From JAZRZI01 sp045601325 (GTDB lineage Bacteria; Bacillota_I; Bacilli_A; RFN20; CAG-826), in the NCBI GenBank assembly GCA_045601325.1, contig JAZRZI010000047.1:1-45847 (forward strand): DNA of 45,847 bases, in the 5' to 3' direction. Below are positions 15,496 through 24,434 of this stretch, one piece after another; position 1 is the stretch's first letter; each line of letters starts with the position of its first letter. Position numbers and translations under genes: made by a program. The notes below the pieces were generated by a model. That model had not been told where the DNA came from. It saw nothing but the letters and a program-made list of their open reading frames with translations, and did no database searches.

Positions 15496-15879
15496 TTAGT
15501 CAACCCAACTAACTAAGACAACTGGAGCGTTATCACCTTTACGATTCTCAAGTTTGAGCTTTCTGGTATAACCACCATTTCTGTCTTTCATCTTAGGGCC
15601 AATTTCATTAAAGAGTTTAGCAATAGCTTCATCTTTTCTAACAAAGCTGTGAGCAGAACGTTTAGCGTTCATGACATCTTCTTTCTTTGTTAACGTGACA
15701 AGTCTATCAGCTTCTTTGACAACATCCACTGCAACAGCGGCTGTTACTTTAACACTACCGAAAGTAATTAAATCAGTAACAACATTGCGGAGCATATTTT
15801 CATATTTGCTTTTTGTGTATGCTGCTTTGAAACGAACACCGGTCTTACCGTGGACGTTTTTTCTACCTTGTGCTGGCAT
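15496..15879 (-). CDS. rplQ: 50S ribosomal protein L17
   Basis: L17 of 127 residues, slightly longer than the usual 116-120. It is recognisable from the centre (MLRNVVTDLITFGSVKVT) and the C-terminus (GDNAPVVLVSWVD). It is the last gene of the operon, after rpoA as in Bacillus, and is followed by a strong terminator. A TAAGGAGG-type ribosome binding site precedes the ATG. Confidence 0.97.
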   Translation of the reverse strand: MPAQGRKNVHGKTGVRFKAAYTKSKYENMLRNVVTDLITFGSVKVTAAVAVDVVKEADRLVTLTKKEDVMNAKRSAHSFVRKDEAIAKLFNEIGPKMKDRNGGYTRKLKLENRKGDNAPVVLVSWVD

Positions 15880-15891
15880 ATAATTACCTCC

Positions 15892-16857
15892 TTAGTTTTC
15901 TTTGAAGGATAAACCGCGTTCTGCTAATTTATCTTCAATTTCTTTTAATGATTTCTTACCAAGGTTTTTGGTTTTCATCATTTCTTCACGTGTGTGTGAT
16001 GCTAAAGCAAGAACAGTTAAGATATTTGCTCTTCTTAAGCAGTTATGTGATCTAACTGTGAGGTCAAGGTCATCAATAGAGGCATCAACTGGTGCTTCTT
16101 CAACAACTTCAACTTCATCCTTTTCAATGGTGATATCTTCACTAATTTCTGCAACATTTAAGAATTTAGCGAAGTGATCCACTAAGATTTTAGCAGCATA
16201 AGCAACTGCTTCTTGTGGCATCATACTACCATTGGTCCAAACTTCTAAAGTTAAGGCTTCATAGCTTGAATCGTGTTCAACACGGGTATATTCAACGCTA
16301 TAGCCAGCTTTAGTAACTGGGGAATAGTTAGAGTCGGTAAGGATAAATCCAACTGGGGTATCCTTATGTAAAATTTTGTTCTTTTCAGCGGTGAAGAATC
16401 CACGACCATTACGGACATGTAACTTCATCTTTAAGTGGCCTTCTTTAGTGACGTGAGCAAGTTCAACATCTGGGTTGATAACTTCTACACCACTTGGGCA
16501 AACAATGTCTTTACCAGTGACAACTTTTTCACCTTTGACATTGATTTCAAGAACATGATTTTCTAAATCGTCTAAATCAATCTTTAAGACTAATTGTTTT
16601 AAGTTAAGAATGATGGTTGTAACATCTTCTTCAATACCATCTAATGCAGAGAATTCGTGTTGAGCACCTTCAATTTCCACAGCATAGGTTGATGCACCTG
16701 GAAGGGAAGAAAGAAGAACTCTACGTAAAGTATTACCTAATGTAACACCAAAACCTCTTTCAAGTGGTTTAATAACGAATCTACCATAATTTTCAGTAGG
16801 ATCGTATTTAGCTTCTTCAATGTTAAATCTTTCAAATGGGTTTGCAATTTTAGACAT
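15892..16857 (-). CDS. rpoA: DNA-directed RNA polymerase alpha subunit
   Basis: The alpha subunit of 321 residues has the N-terminal assembly domain with LERGFGVTLGNTLRRVLLSS. The C-terminal DNA- and activator-binding domain (about residues 255-321) ends in the helix-hairpin-helix motif NLGKKSLKEIEDKLAERGL. The two are joined by an acidic linker (VEVVEEAPVDASIDD). It lies between rpsK and rplQ, the standard alpha-operon position. Confidence 0.97.
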   Translation of the reverse strand: MSKIANPFERFNIEEAKYDPTENYGRFVIKPLERGFGVTLGNTLRRVLLSSLPGASTYAVEIEGAQHEFSALDGIEEDVTTIILNLKQLVLKIDLDDLENHVLEINVKGEKVVTGKDIVCPSGVEVINPDVELAHVTKEGHLKMKLHVRNGRGFFTAEKNKILHKDTPVGFILTDSNYSPVTKAGYSVEYTRVEHDSSYEALTLEVWTNGSMMPQEAVAYAAKILVDHFAKFLNVAEISEDITIEKDEVEVVEEAPVDASIDDLDLTVRSHNCLRRANILTVLALASHTREEMMKTKNLGKKSLKEIEDKLAERGLSFKEN

Positions 16858-16874
16858 ATCTGATTCCTCCTAAA

Positions 16875-17264
16875 TTAGCCTCTTGGTTTCTTTGGTGGGC
16901 GGCAACCATTATGTGGGATTGGGGTAGTATCAATAATACTTAATACTTGTAAACCAACGACAGCTAAAGAACGGACTGCGCCTTCTCTACCTGGGCCGGC
17001 ACCCTTAACATCAACATCGACTTGTCTTAAACCTTGTTCAAAAGCTGCTCTACCAGCGGCTTCTGCTGCTTGTTGTGCAGCAAATGGAGTGGATTTCTTA
17101 GCGCCTTTGAAGCCTAATGCACCAGCACTAGACCAGGCAATTGCGTTACCTTGTTGGTCACAAATAGTAACAATGGTGTTGTTGAAAGTTGAATGAATGT
17201 GTGCAACACCACGAGTATAAGAACGTTTAATTTTCTTCTTACGAGTTGTAGTTTTAGTAGCCAT
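16875..17264 (-). CDS. rpsK: 30S ribosomal protein S11
   Basis: S11 of 129 residues, with the conserved HIHSTFNNTIVTICDQQGN and the C-terminal TPIPHNGCRPPKKPRG. It binds 16S rRNA in the platform. The start lies 15 nt after rpsM, with an AAGGAG ribosome binding site. Confidence 0.97.
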   Translation of the reverse strand: MATKTTTRKKKIKRSYTRGVAHIHSTFNNTIVTICDQQGNAIAWSSAGALGFKGAKKSTPFAAQQAAEAAGRAAFEQGLRQVDVDVKGAGPGREGAVRSLAVVGLQVLSIIDTTPIPHNGCRPPKKPRG

Positions 17265-17279
17265 ACTCTTCTCCTTTCA

Positions 17280-17657
17280 TTAACCTTGTGGAGCCATCTT
17301 CTTGTTAGCGATAGTTTTACGTGGACCTTTACGTGTTCTAGCATTGGTCTTTGTTCTTTGTCCTCTAACTGGAAGGCCTTTTTTGTGGCGTAAACCACGG
17401 TAACAACCGATTTCTGTTAATCTTTTAATGTTTAAAGCAACTTCTCTACGTAAGTCACCTTCGGTTTTGTATTTTGCAAGTTCTGTACGAATTGCGTTAA
17501 ATTGATCATCAGTTAAATCTTTAACTCTGATCGTTCCGTCAACTTTAGCAGCTGAGCAGATTTTTGCAGCCGTTGGTCTGCCAATACCGTAAATATAGGT
17601 AATAGCAATACTAACTGGCTTATCATTTGGAATATCAACACCAACAATACGTGCCAT
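17280..17657 (-). CDS. rpsM: 30S ribosomal protein S13
   Basis: S13 of 125 residues starts MARIVGVDIPNDKPVSIA and ends with a basic C-terminal tail (KGLPVRGQRTKTNARTRKGP). It contacts the P-site tRNA and the central bridge to the large subunit. The order infA-rpmJ-rpsM-rpsK-rpoA is as in Bacillus. Confidence 0.97.
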   Translation of the reverse strand: MARIVGVDIPNDKPVSIAITYIYGIGRPTAAKICSAAKVDGTIRVKDLTDDQFNAIRTELAKYKTEGDLRREVALNIKRLTEIGCYRGLRHKKGLPVRGQRTKTNARTRKGPRKTIANKKMAPQG

Positions 17658-17673
17658 ATTCTGTTCCTCCTAA

Positions 17674-17787
17674 TTAACCTTGTCTCTGCTTGTGTTTTGG
17701 ATCGCTACAAATGACCATAACTTTGCCATTTCTTTTGATAACTCTACACTTTGAGCAGATAGGTTTGACTGAGGGTCTGACTTTCAT
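17674..17787 (-). CDS. rpmJ: 50S ribosomal protein L36 (zinc type)
   Basis: A short 37-codon gene lies between infA and rpsM. Its product begins MKVRPSVKPICSKCRVIKRN and continues with an ICSDPKHKQ segment. The C-x2-C...C...H ligands of the zinc ribbon are all present, so this is the zinc-binding form. An AGGAGG ribosome binding site precedes the ATG. Confidence 0.97.
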   Translation of the reverse strand: MKVRPSVKPICSKCRVIKRNGKVMVICSDPKHKQRQG

Positions 17788-17816
17788 AAGTTTTCCTCCT
17801 AAATTTTTCGTTTACA

Positions 17817-18035
17817 TTATTTGAAACGATAAGTTATACGGCCCCGTGTTAAATCATAAGGCGAGATTTCTACAGTGACCTTATCACCTGGAAGAATGCG
17901 AATGTAATTCATACGGATTTTTCCAGAAACGGTAGCCAAGATCACTACGCCGTTTTCAAGCTTTACTCTAAACATCGCGTTAGGTAAGGTTTCAGTAACG
18001 ACCGCCTGTACTTCGATGACATCTTGTTTAGACAT
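17817..18035 (-). CDS. infA: Translation initiation factor IF-1
   Basis: IF-1 of 72 residues, a single OB-fold (MSKQDVIEVQAVVTETLP ... RGRITYRFK). I use the ATG at 18035, which has an AAGGAGG motif 4-8 nt upstream. A longer frame beginning at 18068 runs into map and adds 11 unrelated residues. The start lies one nucleotide from the map stop. Confidence 0.96.
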   Translation of the reverse strand: MSKQDVIEVQAVVTETLPNAMFRVKLENGVVILATVSGKIRMNYIRILPGDKVTVEISPYDLTRGRITYRFK

Positions 18036-18036
18036 C

Positions 18037-18795
18037 TTAGTCCTCCTTAAGTTTTGTAATGATTTCATAACCAGTTTCTGTAACTACTACTGTATTTTCG
18101 TAGTGAGCACATAACTGGCCATCCTTCATTTTTGCTGTCCAACCATCTCCAAGAACTCTAGTAGCAGGTTTACCACATGCCACCATAGGTTCAATTGCTA
18201 GAGTCATACCAGATTTTAAAATTAATCCAGTGTGGGCCACTCCAGTATTAGGGATACTTGGATCTTCATGCATGCTACGACCAATTCCATGACCCGTAAA
18301 ATCACGAGGAAGAGAATAACCCCTACTCTCACAATAATCTTGAATCGCGTGGGAAACATCTCCTAAATAAGCACCTTCATGAATTTTACTAGCGGCATAG
18401 TTCCAAGCCTCTTCAGTAACTTTAATGAGATTTTCTGCTTTTTCGGAAATAGTTCCTACTGGATAGGTTCTCGCTGCATCAGCGTGATAGCCTTTATAGT
18501 TAACCACAACATCCAAAGAGACAATATCGCCTTCTTTTAGATGAATGTTCTTGCTTGGGATACCATGCACCAAGGTATCGTTAACGGAAACACAGATAGC
18601 CTCTGGGTAACCATAATAGCCCTTTGAAGAACTCTTACAACCATGTTCAATCATGATTTGCTCTGCTTTTTCAGAAATTTGCAATGTTGTAGCACCACTA
18701 ACAATAAGAGGTTTAACCTCCTCAAATATTAATGCCACAACATGACCTGCTTCTTTCATTAAAGCAATTTCACGAGCGGATTTTGTGATAACCAT
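18037..18795 (-). CDS. map: Methionine aminopeptidase, type I
   Basis: MetAP removes the initiator methionine. The product has 252 residues, with the metal ligands visible in LDVVVNYKGYHADAARTY (two Asp), FTGHGIGRSMHEDPSIP (His), LAIEPMV (Glu) and the C-terminal HYENTVVVTE (Glu). It lacks an N-terminal zinc-finger extension, hence type Ia. It lies one nucleotide after adk in the Bacillus secY-adk-map-infA arrangement. Confidence 0.96.
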   Translation of the reverse strand: MVITKSAREIALMKEAGHVVALIFEEVKPLIVSGATTLQISEKAEQIMIEHGCKSSSKGYYGYPEAICVSVNDTLVHGIPSKNIHLKEGDIVSLDVVVNYKGYHADAARTYPVGTISEKAENLIKVTEEAWNYAASKIHEGAYLGDVSHAIQDYCESRGYSLPRDFTGHGIGRSMHEDPSIPNTGVAHTGLILKSGMTLAIEPMVACGKPATRVLGDGWTAKMKDGQLCAHYENTVVVTETGYEIITKLKED

Positions 18796-18796
18796 A

Positions 18797-19447
18797 TTAG
18801 CCTTTTAAATAACGACTAACGTCATCGAATACTTCTTCTTTACCTTTTAAAGAATTGAAATTCTTCAATATTCCTCTTTCTTGGTAAAAACCAAGTAAAG
18901 GAGCGGTATCGGAGAGATAGTGAGATAAACGAACTTCAAGTGCCTCTTTAGTGTCATCTGCTCTTTGATAGAGCTCTCCACCACAATAATCACAAACACC
19001 TTCAACTTTTGGTTTAAGAGTTTCGATGTGGAATGGAGCCCCACAATTACGACAGACTCTACGCCCAGAGATACGTCTTACTAGTTCATCTTTTTGACAA
19101 TCTAGATTAATTACAACGTCAATCTCACGAGAGATTTCTTTCGCTAGAGATTCTAAAGCACTAGCTTGCACTAATGTTCTAGGAAATCCATCAAGGAGAA
19201 ATCCACCTTCACAATCTTTTTTACTTAAACGATCTTTGACGATACCAATTGTGACATCATCAGGAACAAGATCGCCCCTGGTCATATAAGATTGTGCTAA
19301 TAGACCAAGTTCCGTTTTTTCCTTTATAGCTTCTCTAAACATATCTCCTGTAGAAATATGTACGAGATTAAAGGCTTCTTTTAGTTGTTTAGCTAATGTA
19401 CCTTTACCAGCACCTGGTGGGCCCATTAAGATAATGTTTTTCTTCAT
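18797..19447 (-). CDS. adk: Adenylate kinase (zinc-containing)
   Basis: Adk interconverts ATP, AMP and ADP. The 216-residue product carries the P-loop GPPGAGKGTLAKQL, the AMP-binding HISTGDMFRE, and the LID domain with a zinc knuckle (CRNCGAPF and CDYCGGEL). The zinc knuckle is usual in Gram-positive enzymes. The start codon shares a base with the secY stop, showing tight coupling. Confidence 0.97.
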   Translation of the reverse strand: MKKNIILMGPPGAGKGTLAKQLKEAFNLVHISTGDMFREAIKEKTELGLLAQSYMTRGDLVPDDVTIGIVKDRLSKKDCEGGFLLDGFPRTLVQASALESLAKEISREIDVVINLDCQKDELVRRISGRRVCRNCGAPFHIETLKPKVEGVCDYCGGELYQRADDTKEALEVRLSHYLSDTAPLLGFYQERGILKNFNSLKGKEEVFDDVSRYLKG

Positions 19448-20817
19448 TATCTGCCGCCTCCCGCAACAACTTCATCAAATGATTTACCAGCAAGTAAACC
19501 ATCAATTTGACTGTTAAGTTCAAGAGCGACACCAACAACAATGATAAGTCCAGTACCACCTAAGGCAAGTGATGAGTTATCTCCGAATACACCTGTCATA
19601 GTTAAGATACTTGGGAGTGTAGCAATAAGCGCTAAAGCTAAAGAGCCTATTACTGTAATTCTATTTAATACCTTACGAACATATCTTTCGGTTTCGTTAC
19701 CTGGTCTAATTCCAGGAATATAGCTTCCAGATTTTTGGAAGTTTTCCGCAAGTTGTTGTGGATTAATTTGAATATTTGCATAGAAGAAACAGAAGGCGAT
19801 GGTTAACACAACATAGATAATTAATCCCCATGGCATATACCAAGTTGTTCCATTTATTCCTGGCATTGCGAATAAAGTTGATGTGGAGAAGATTTGTAAC
19901 CAACCCGCATTAGTGTTACCATCGATAAATCCTGCAACAATGCTAGGTGCCATCATAATGGAGCTAGCAAAGATAACAGGAATAACTCCTGCACTATTAA
20001 TCTTTAAAGGTAAGAAACTTGCTCTTGCCATTGAGGCAGTTTGACCTCCACCTTTTCCAGATGATTGAACTGGAATCTTTCTTTTCGAAAGTTCGATAAA
20101 TGTAACAAATGATATAACAAGCAAATATGCAAGGACATATAACAAGAATTGGAATATACCCGCAATAATACGTGCATCATCAGCTTTATAAATAGATGCC
20201 ATAACCCAGTTAGCAAAGGCGGTTGTGATTTGTGTTGGTAATGAGCAAACAATACCAGCAAAGATAATCATAGAAATACCGTTTCCAATGCCTTTAACTG
20301 AGATTTGATCACCAAGCCACATAACAAGCATGCTACCTGCCATCATAACTACTACTACGTAGATATATGTTAACCAAGGATAATCTCCTGCACTAAACAT
20401 AATATATTTAGAATTTTCCATGGTTTTGATAATGCCATATGCTTGTACAGCACCTAACATTAATGTTAAGTATCTGGTTGCCATCTCCATTTTCTTACGG
20501 CCATATTGTCCTTGACGCTTAAGTTCAGTTAAGGCAGGAAGAACATCTGTTGCCAATAATTCAACAATAATTTGTGCCGTAATATAAGGGGAAACACCTA
20601 AAGCGAATATTGAGAATGTTTGAAGTGTTCCACCACCAAGTAAGTTCATTAAAGATAATGCGTTATTACCTGATAAATATTTACTTAATTCTTCTCCAAC
20701 AGTCACTCCAGGAACGGTGATCTGAGATCCGATACGGAAAATAAACAAGATTAAAATCGTGAATAATACACGAGTCATGATCTCTTTATTTTTAAGAATC
20801 GAACCAAGTTTTTTCAT
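19447..20817 (-). CDS. secY: Protein translocase subunit SecY
   Basis: SecY of 456 residues forms the export channel in the membrane. About ten membrane segments can be seen. Conserved points include the plug region and the cytoplasmic loop RKIPVQSSGKGGGQTASM, slightly divergent from the usual YGGQ consensus. The C-terminal loop ENFQKSGSYIPGIRPGNET is highly typical. It overlaps rplO and adk by one base each. Confidence 0.97.
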   Translation of the reverse strand: MKKLGSILKNKEIMTRVLFTILILFIFRIGSQITVPGVTVGEELSKYLSGNNALSLMNLLGGGTLQTFSIFALGVSPYITAQIIVELLATDVLPALTELKRQGQYGRKKMEMATRYLTLMLGAVQAYGIIKTMENSKYIMFSAGDYPWLTYIYVVVVMMAGSMLVMWLGDQISVKGIGNGISMIIFAGIVCSLPTQITTAFANWVMASIYKADDARIIAGIFQFLLYVLAYLLVISFVTFIELSKRKIPVQSSGKGGGQTASMARASFLPLKINSAGVIPVIFASSIMMAPSIVAGFIDGNTNAGWLQIFSTSTLFAMPGINGTTWYMPWGLIIYVVLTIAFCFFYANIQINPQQLAENFQKSGSYIPGIRPGNETERYVRKVLNRITVIGSLALALIATLPSILTMTGVFGDNSSLALGGTGLIIVVGVALELNSQIDGLLAGKSFDEVVAGGGR

Positions 20818-21257
20818 TAAAGAACCTCAATCTTACCGCCAGCGTTTTCAATAGCTTCTTTTGCAGAATTAGAGAAAGCGTTAGCTTGAACTGTGAATGG
20901 TTTTGTTAATTTTCCGCCACCTAAAATCTTAAGACCATCAAATTCTTTTTTGATTAAGCCTTTTTCAATTAATAAAGCTGCAGAAATAACAGTATTTTCT
21001 TTAAATGATTCAAATGCACCAACATTAATTGTGGCGTATTTGATGTGGTTTACATTTTTAAAACCACGTTTTGGAATTCTACGGAATAAAGGTAATTGAC
21101 CACCTTCAAAACCAATAGCAACGCCACCACCACTACGGGAGTTTTGTCCTTTATGGCCTTTTCCGGAAGTTTTACCGTTGCCACTACCAATTCCTCTACC
21201 TTTACGGTAAGAAGAACTTCTAGCGCCGTCAGTATATTTTAATTCATTAAGTTTCAT
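20817..21257 (-). CDS. rplO: 50S ribosomal protein L15
   Basis: L15 of 146 residues has the glycine/arginine-rich N-terminus (GRGIGSGNGKTSGKGHKGQ, then SGGGVAIGFEGGQLPLFRR). It directly follows rpsE with a gap of 13 nt. That gap is where rpmD (L30) sits in Bacillus, and no L30 gene is present. It is coupled to secY. Confidence 0.97.
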   Translation of the reverse strand: MKLNELKYTDGARSSSYRKGRGIGSGNGKTSGKGHKGQNSRSGGGVAIGFEGGQLPLFRRIPKRGFKNVNHIKYATINVGAFESFKENTVISAALLIEKGLIKKEFDGLKILGGGKLTKPFTVQANAFSNSAKEAIENAGGKIEVL

Positions 21258-21270
21258 GAGTTATACCTCC

Positions 21271-21882
21271 TTATTCCGCTTTTTGTTCTTTGCCTCTTAA
21301 AGCAAGGACTTTACTATAATTCTTTAAATTAGATAAAGCATTATGTGTTGCTCTAATAATGTTAATTGGAGCACGGGATCCATAAACTTTACTACAAACG
21401 TTTTGAACGCCTGCAAGTTCAAGGATAGCTCTAACTGGACCACCAGCGATAACACCAGTTCCATCAGGGGCTGGTTTTAAGTAAACATTGCATGCACCAT
21501 ATTTACCAACAACTTCGTGTGGAAGGGTTGCACCTTTCTTCACTAAATGGACACTGAACATGTTCTTTTTAGCGGTAGAAGTTGCTTTTTTAATTGCATC
21601 TGGTACTTCAGCGGCTTTTTCAAGAGCGAAGCCATATTTACCGTTTTTGTCACCAACGACAACAAGGGCGGTGAATTTCATTCTACGTCCACCTTTAACG
21701 GTTTTAGATACACGGTTAATGAAGACTACTCTATCTTCAATGCCGTCGTCTTTCTTTTCTTTGAAAACACGACCATTTGGTTTTTTATCACCACGTGGGT
21801 TTCTTTTTTCGTTAGAAGCTTTAGGAGCTTCAGCATTGTTAACTTCTTCAGTTACTTTTTCGTTTTTAATTTCTTCTGCCAT
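21271..21882 (-). CDS. rpsE: 30S ribosomal protein S5 with N-terminal extension
   Basis: S5 of 203 residues against the usual about 166. The family core begins near residue 48 (DGIEDRVVFINRVSKTVKGG). The first about 35 residues are a charged, low-complexity extension rich in Glu, Lys and Asn (NAEAPKASNEKRNPRGDKK). Core motifs VPDAIKKATSTAKKNM and ARAT-like ends are intact. Similar extensions occur on L22, L5, L23 and others here. Confidence 0.96.
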   Translation of the reverse strand: MAEEIKNEKVTEEVNNAEAPKASNEKRNPRGDKKPNGRVFKEKKDDGIEDRVVFINRVSKTVKGGRRMKFTALVVVGDKNGKYGFALEKAAEVPDAIKKATSTAKKNMFSVHLVKKGATLPHEVVGKYGACNVYLKPAPDGTGVIAGGPVRAILELAGVQNVCSKVYGSRAPINIIRATHNALSNLKNYSKVLALRGKEQKAE

Positions 21883-21895
21883 ACTTATCTCCTAA

Positions 21896-22252
21896 TTAGA
21901 ACTTAAGTCCTGCGCTTCTAGCGCCATCTGCGAGAGCTTTAACTCTTCCATGATAAATATATCCGGAACGATCAAAGACTACAGTTTCAATATTATTTGC
22001 TAAGGCTTTTTTAGCGATATCTTCACCAACTTTTGTAGCGGCTTCAATATTGCTACCGTTAGCGAGCTTTAAGCTCATGCTGCTTGATGAAACTAAGGTA
22101 ATACCTTTTGTATCATCAATGATTTGTGCTTCGATATTCTTGTTAGAACGGTAAACACATAATCTTGGGGAACTAGAAGTTCCAGAAAGAGTTTTACGAA
22201 CACGGATGTGTCTACGAACTCTAGAAACGTTTTTTGCTTCTTTATTAACCAT
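21896..22252 (-). CDS. rplR: 50S ribosomal protein L18
   Basis: L18 of 118 residues, with the arginine-rich N-terminus that binds 5S rRNA (RVRRHIRVRKTLSGTSSSPR) and the C-terminal YHGRVKALADGARSAGLKF. It lies in the standard rplF-rplR-rpsE order, with AGGAG upstream. Confidence 0.97.
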   Translation of the reverse strand: MVNKEAKNVSRVRRHIRVRKTLSGTSSSPRLCVYRSNKNIEAQIIDDTKGITLVSSSSMSLKLANGSNIEAATKVGEDIAKKALANNIETVVFDRSGYIYHGRVKALADGARSAGLKF

Positions 22253-22268
22253 ACTCTATCCTCCTTGA

Positions 22269-22814
22269 TTATTTCTTACCAGCAGCACGCTTACCTTCTT
22301 TAGTAACAACGTGTTCGTTCTTATAACGAATACCTTTACCTAAGTAAGGTTCTGGAGGTCTAACACCACGAATTCTTGCAGCGGTTTCTCCAACGGCTTG
22401 CTTATCAATACCTTCAACAACCATGTTAGTTGCATCAGTACAAGAAATTTTAGCACCAGGTAATGCTTTAACTGTTGTTGTGTGGGAGAATCCTGCCCAA
22501 ATTTCAACAGCATCACCTTTCATTTGTGCTTTATAACCAATACCGATCATAGTTAATTCAATTTTATAACCAGTGCTGACACCGATAATAGCGTTATTGA
22601 TGTTGGCACGGGTTGTACCATGATTTTGTTTGGTTTGTTTTTCTTCATTACTACGTGTGAAGATAACTGTGTCACCTTCAATATTCATAGAAATGTTGTC
22701 ATTAAGTTTAACTTCTAATGTTCCTTTAGGACCAGTGACCTTAACGATACGGTTTTCTTCGCTGAGAGTAACTCCAGCAGGAAGAGTAATATGTTTGTTA
22801 CCAATACGTGACAT
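22269..22814 (-). CDS. rplF: 50S ribosomal protein L6
   Basis: L6 of 181 residues with the duplicated domain structure (MSRIGNKHITLPAGVTLS at the start, then RGVRPPEPYLGKGIRY near the end). It binds near the sarcin-ricin loop. The spacing and ribosome binding site (TAGGAGG) are normal. Confidence 0.97.
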   Translation of the reverse strand: MSRIGNKHITLPAGVTLSEENRIVKVTGPKGTLEVKLNDNISMNIEGDTVIFTRSNEEKQTKQNHGTTRANINNAIIGVSTGYKIELTMIGIGYKAQMKGDAVEIWAGFSHTTTVKALPGAKISCTDATNMVVEGIDKQAVGETAARIRGVRPPEPYLGKGIRYKNEHVVTKEGKRAAGKK

Positions 22815-22827
22815 AATATTCTACCTC

Positions 22828-23220
22828 CTACCAAATATAAGCAATGACTTCACCGCCAATACCTAAGGCTCTAGCCTGTGCATCAGTCATAACACCTTGG
22901 GAGGTAGAAATGATTGCAATACCTAAACCTTTTAATACTGGACGAATTTCATTACTCTTAGCGTTAACACGAAGACCTGGTTTAGAGATTTTCTTTAATC
23001 CAGAAATAACTCTTGTGCCATCTTCAGCGTATTTTAATTTGATTGTTAATTCTTTTTTAACTTCACCTTTAACTGAGAAGTCTAAGATGAAACCTTCATT
23101 TTTAAGAATTTTAGCGATTTCTGCTTTCATCTTGCTTGAAGGCATTTTAACACTATCTTGTTTTAAAGTATTCGCATTACGAATTCTTGTGAGCATATCA
23201 CTAATTGGATCTGTCATCAT
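22828..23220 (-). CDS. rpsH: 30S ribosomal protein S8
   Basis: S8 of 130 residues (MTDPISDMLTRIRNANTLK near the start, STSQGVMTDAQARALGIGGE near the end). Two adjacent ATG codons are possible starts. I keep the upstream one, 10 nt from AGGAGG. In E. coli S8 represses the spc operon by binding a mimic of its 16S site; I did not find that site here. Confidence 0.97.
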   Translation of the reverse strand: MMTDPISDMLTRIRNANTLKQDSVKMPSSKMKAEIAKILKNEGFILDFSVKGEVKKELTIKLKYAEDGTRVISGLKKISKPGLRVNAKSNEIRPVLKGLGIAIISTSQGVMTDAQARALGIGGEVIAYIW

Positions 23221-23239
23221 AAATAGTTATACCTCCTTA

Positions 23240-23425
23240 TTACCAAGATGATTTCTTCATGCCTGGAATTTCGCCTTTATAGGCTAATTCTCTTAAGCAG
23301 ATTCTGCAGAGATGGAATTTTGAATAGACGGAATGAGGACGTCCACAACGTTCACATCTTGTATATTCACGAACTTTAAATTTTTGTTTTCTAGCTTGTG
23401 AAACCTTTTTACTTGTTTTTGCCAT
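23240..23425 (-). CDS. rpsZ: 30S ribosomal protein S14, type Z (zinc)
   Basis: The short 61-residue S14 carries the two zinc-binding pairs CERCGRPH and CRICLREL. This short zinc form is the usual operon copy in Gram-positives. It begins MAKTSKKVSQARKQKFKV. Confidence 0.96.
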   Translation of the reverse strand: MAKTSKKVSQARKQKFKVREYTRCERCGRPHSVYSKFHLCRICLRELAYKGEIPGMKKSSW

Positions 23426-23442
23426 GGTTATTTCCTCCTTTC

Positions 23443-24102
23443 CTATCTAGCAAATGGCATACCCATTAATTCTAATAATGCATATGCTTCCTTATCTGTT
23501 TTAGCGGTTGTAACGATGGTGACATCCATACCACGCACCTTACCAACCTTATCATATTCGATTTCTGGGAAGATTAATTGTTCCTTAACACCTAAGGTAT
23601 AGCTTCCTCTACCATCGAATGCATTTTTGTTAACACCACGGAAGTCACGAACTCTTGGAAGAGCAATACTGACTAACTTATCGTAGAAGTCATACATTTT
23701 AACGCCTCTAAGGGTGACTTTACAACCAATTGCTTGGCCTTGTCTGATCTTAAAGCTTGCGTTAGATGCTTTGGCTTTTGTGGTAACTGGGTGTTGACCT
23801 GTAATAGCGGCTAATTCACTAACTGCTTCATCAAGTCTCTTACTATCAGTTGTGGCATCACCAACACCGATATTAATAACGATTTTTTCAAAAGCAGGGA
23901 TTTCCATGACGGATTTGTAACCAAATTTGTCCATTAAAGCTTTTTTAACTTCATTTTCATATTTGGCTTTAAGTCTTGGAGTAATATTAGCTTTTTTATT
24001 ACCATTACCAGTTTTTTTGCTAACTGGTTTAGCTTCTGCTTTAGGGGCTTCTGCTTTTGGAGCTGTAGTTTTCTTAACAGTTGTTTTCTTTGTTTCTGCC
24101 AT
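23443..24102 (-). CDS. rplE: 50S ribosomal protein L5 with N-terminal extension
   Basis: From the ATG at 24102 the product is 219 residues, about 40 longer than usual. The core starts near residue 40 (ITPRLKAKYENEVKKALMDK). The first 38 residues are low-complexity (TTVKKTTAPKAEAPKAEAKP). A GTG at 24108 would add two residues but lies too close to the GGAG. L5 contacts 5S rRNA and the P-site tRNA. Confidence 0.96.
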   Translation of the reverse strand: MAETKKTTVKKTTAPKAEAPKAEAKPVSKKTGNGNKKANITPRLKAKYENEVKKALMDKFGYKSVMEIPAFEKIVINIGVGDATTDSKRLDEAVSELAAITGQHPVTTKAKASNASFKIRQGQAIGCKVTLRGVKMYDFYDKLVSIALPRVRDFRGVNKNAFDGRGSYTLGVKEQLIFPEIEYDKVGKVRGMDVTIVTTAKTDKEAYALLELMGMPFAR

Positions 24103-24116
24103 AATCACTATTCTCC

Positions 24117-24422
24117 TTATAATGTAGTGCCGCTTGCTTTAGCAATACGCACTTTTTTACCCTTTTCAATTTTGTAACCAATACGGGTAGGTTTCTTGGT
24201 TTTTGGATCAACAAGCATGACATTGCTAGCGTCGATAGGTGCGTAGATTTCTACGACAGAACCTTCTGGGTTAGCTTGTGTTGGCTTATTGTGTTTCTTG
24301 CGAACATTGACGTTTTCAACGACAACACGGTTTGATTTTGGATCAACCTTTTGAATGATACCGGTTTTTCCTTTATCTTTACCAGCGATGACGATGACTT
24401 TATCTCCTTTAATTAGATTCAT
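24117..24422 (-). CDS. rplX: 50S ribosomal protein L24
   Basis: L24 of 101 residues, with the KOW motif near the start (KGDKVIVIAGKDKGKTGIIQ). The ATG at 24422 is 7 nt from AGGAGG and is preferred over a TTG two codons upstream. L24 initiates assembly of the large subunit. Confidence 0.97.
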   Translation of the reverse strand: MNLIKGDKVIVIAGKDKGKTGIIQKVDPKSNRVVVENVNVRKKHNKPTQANPEGSVVEIYAPIDASNVMLVDPKTKKPTRIGYKIEKGKKVRIAKASGTTL

Positions 24423-24434
24423 AGTCAATCCTCC

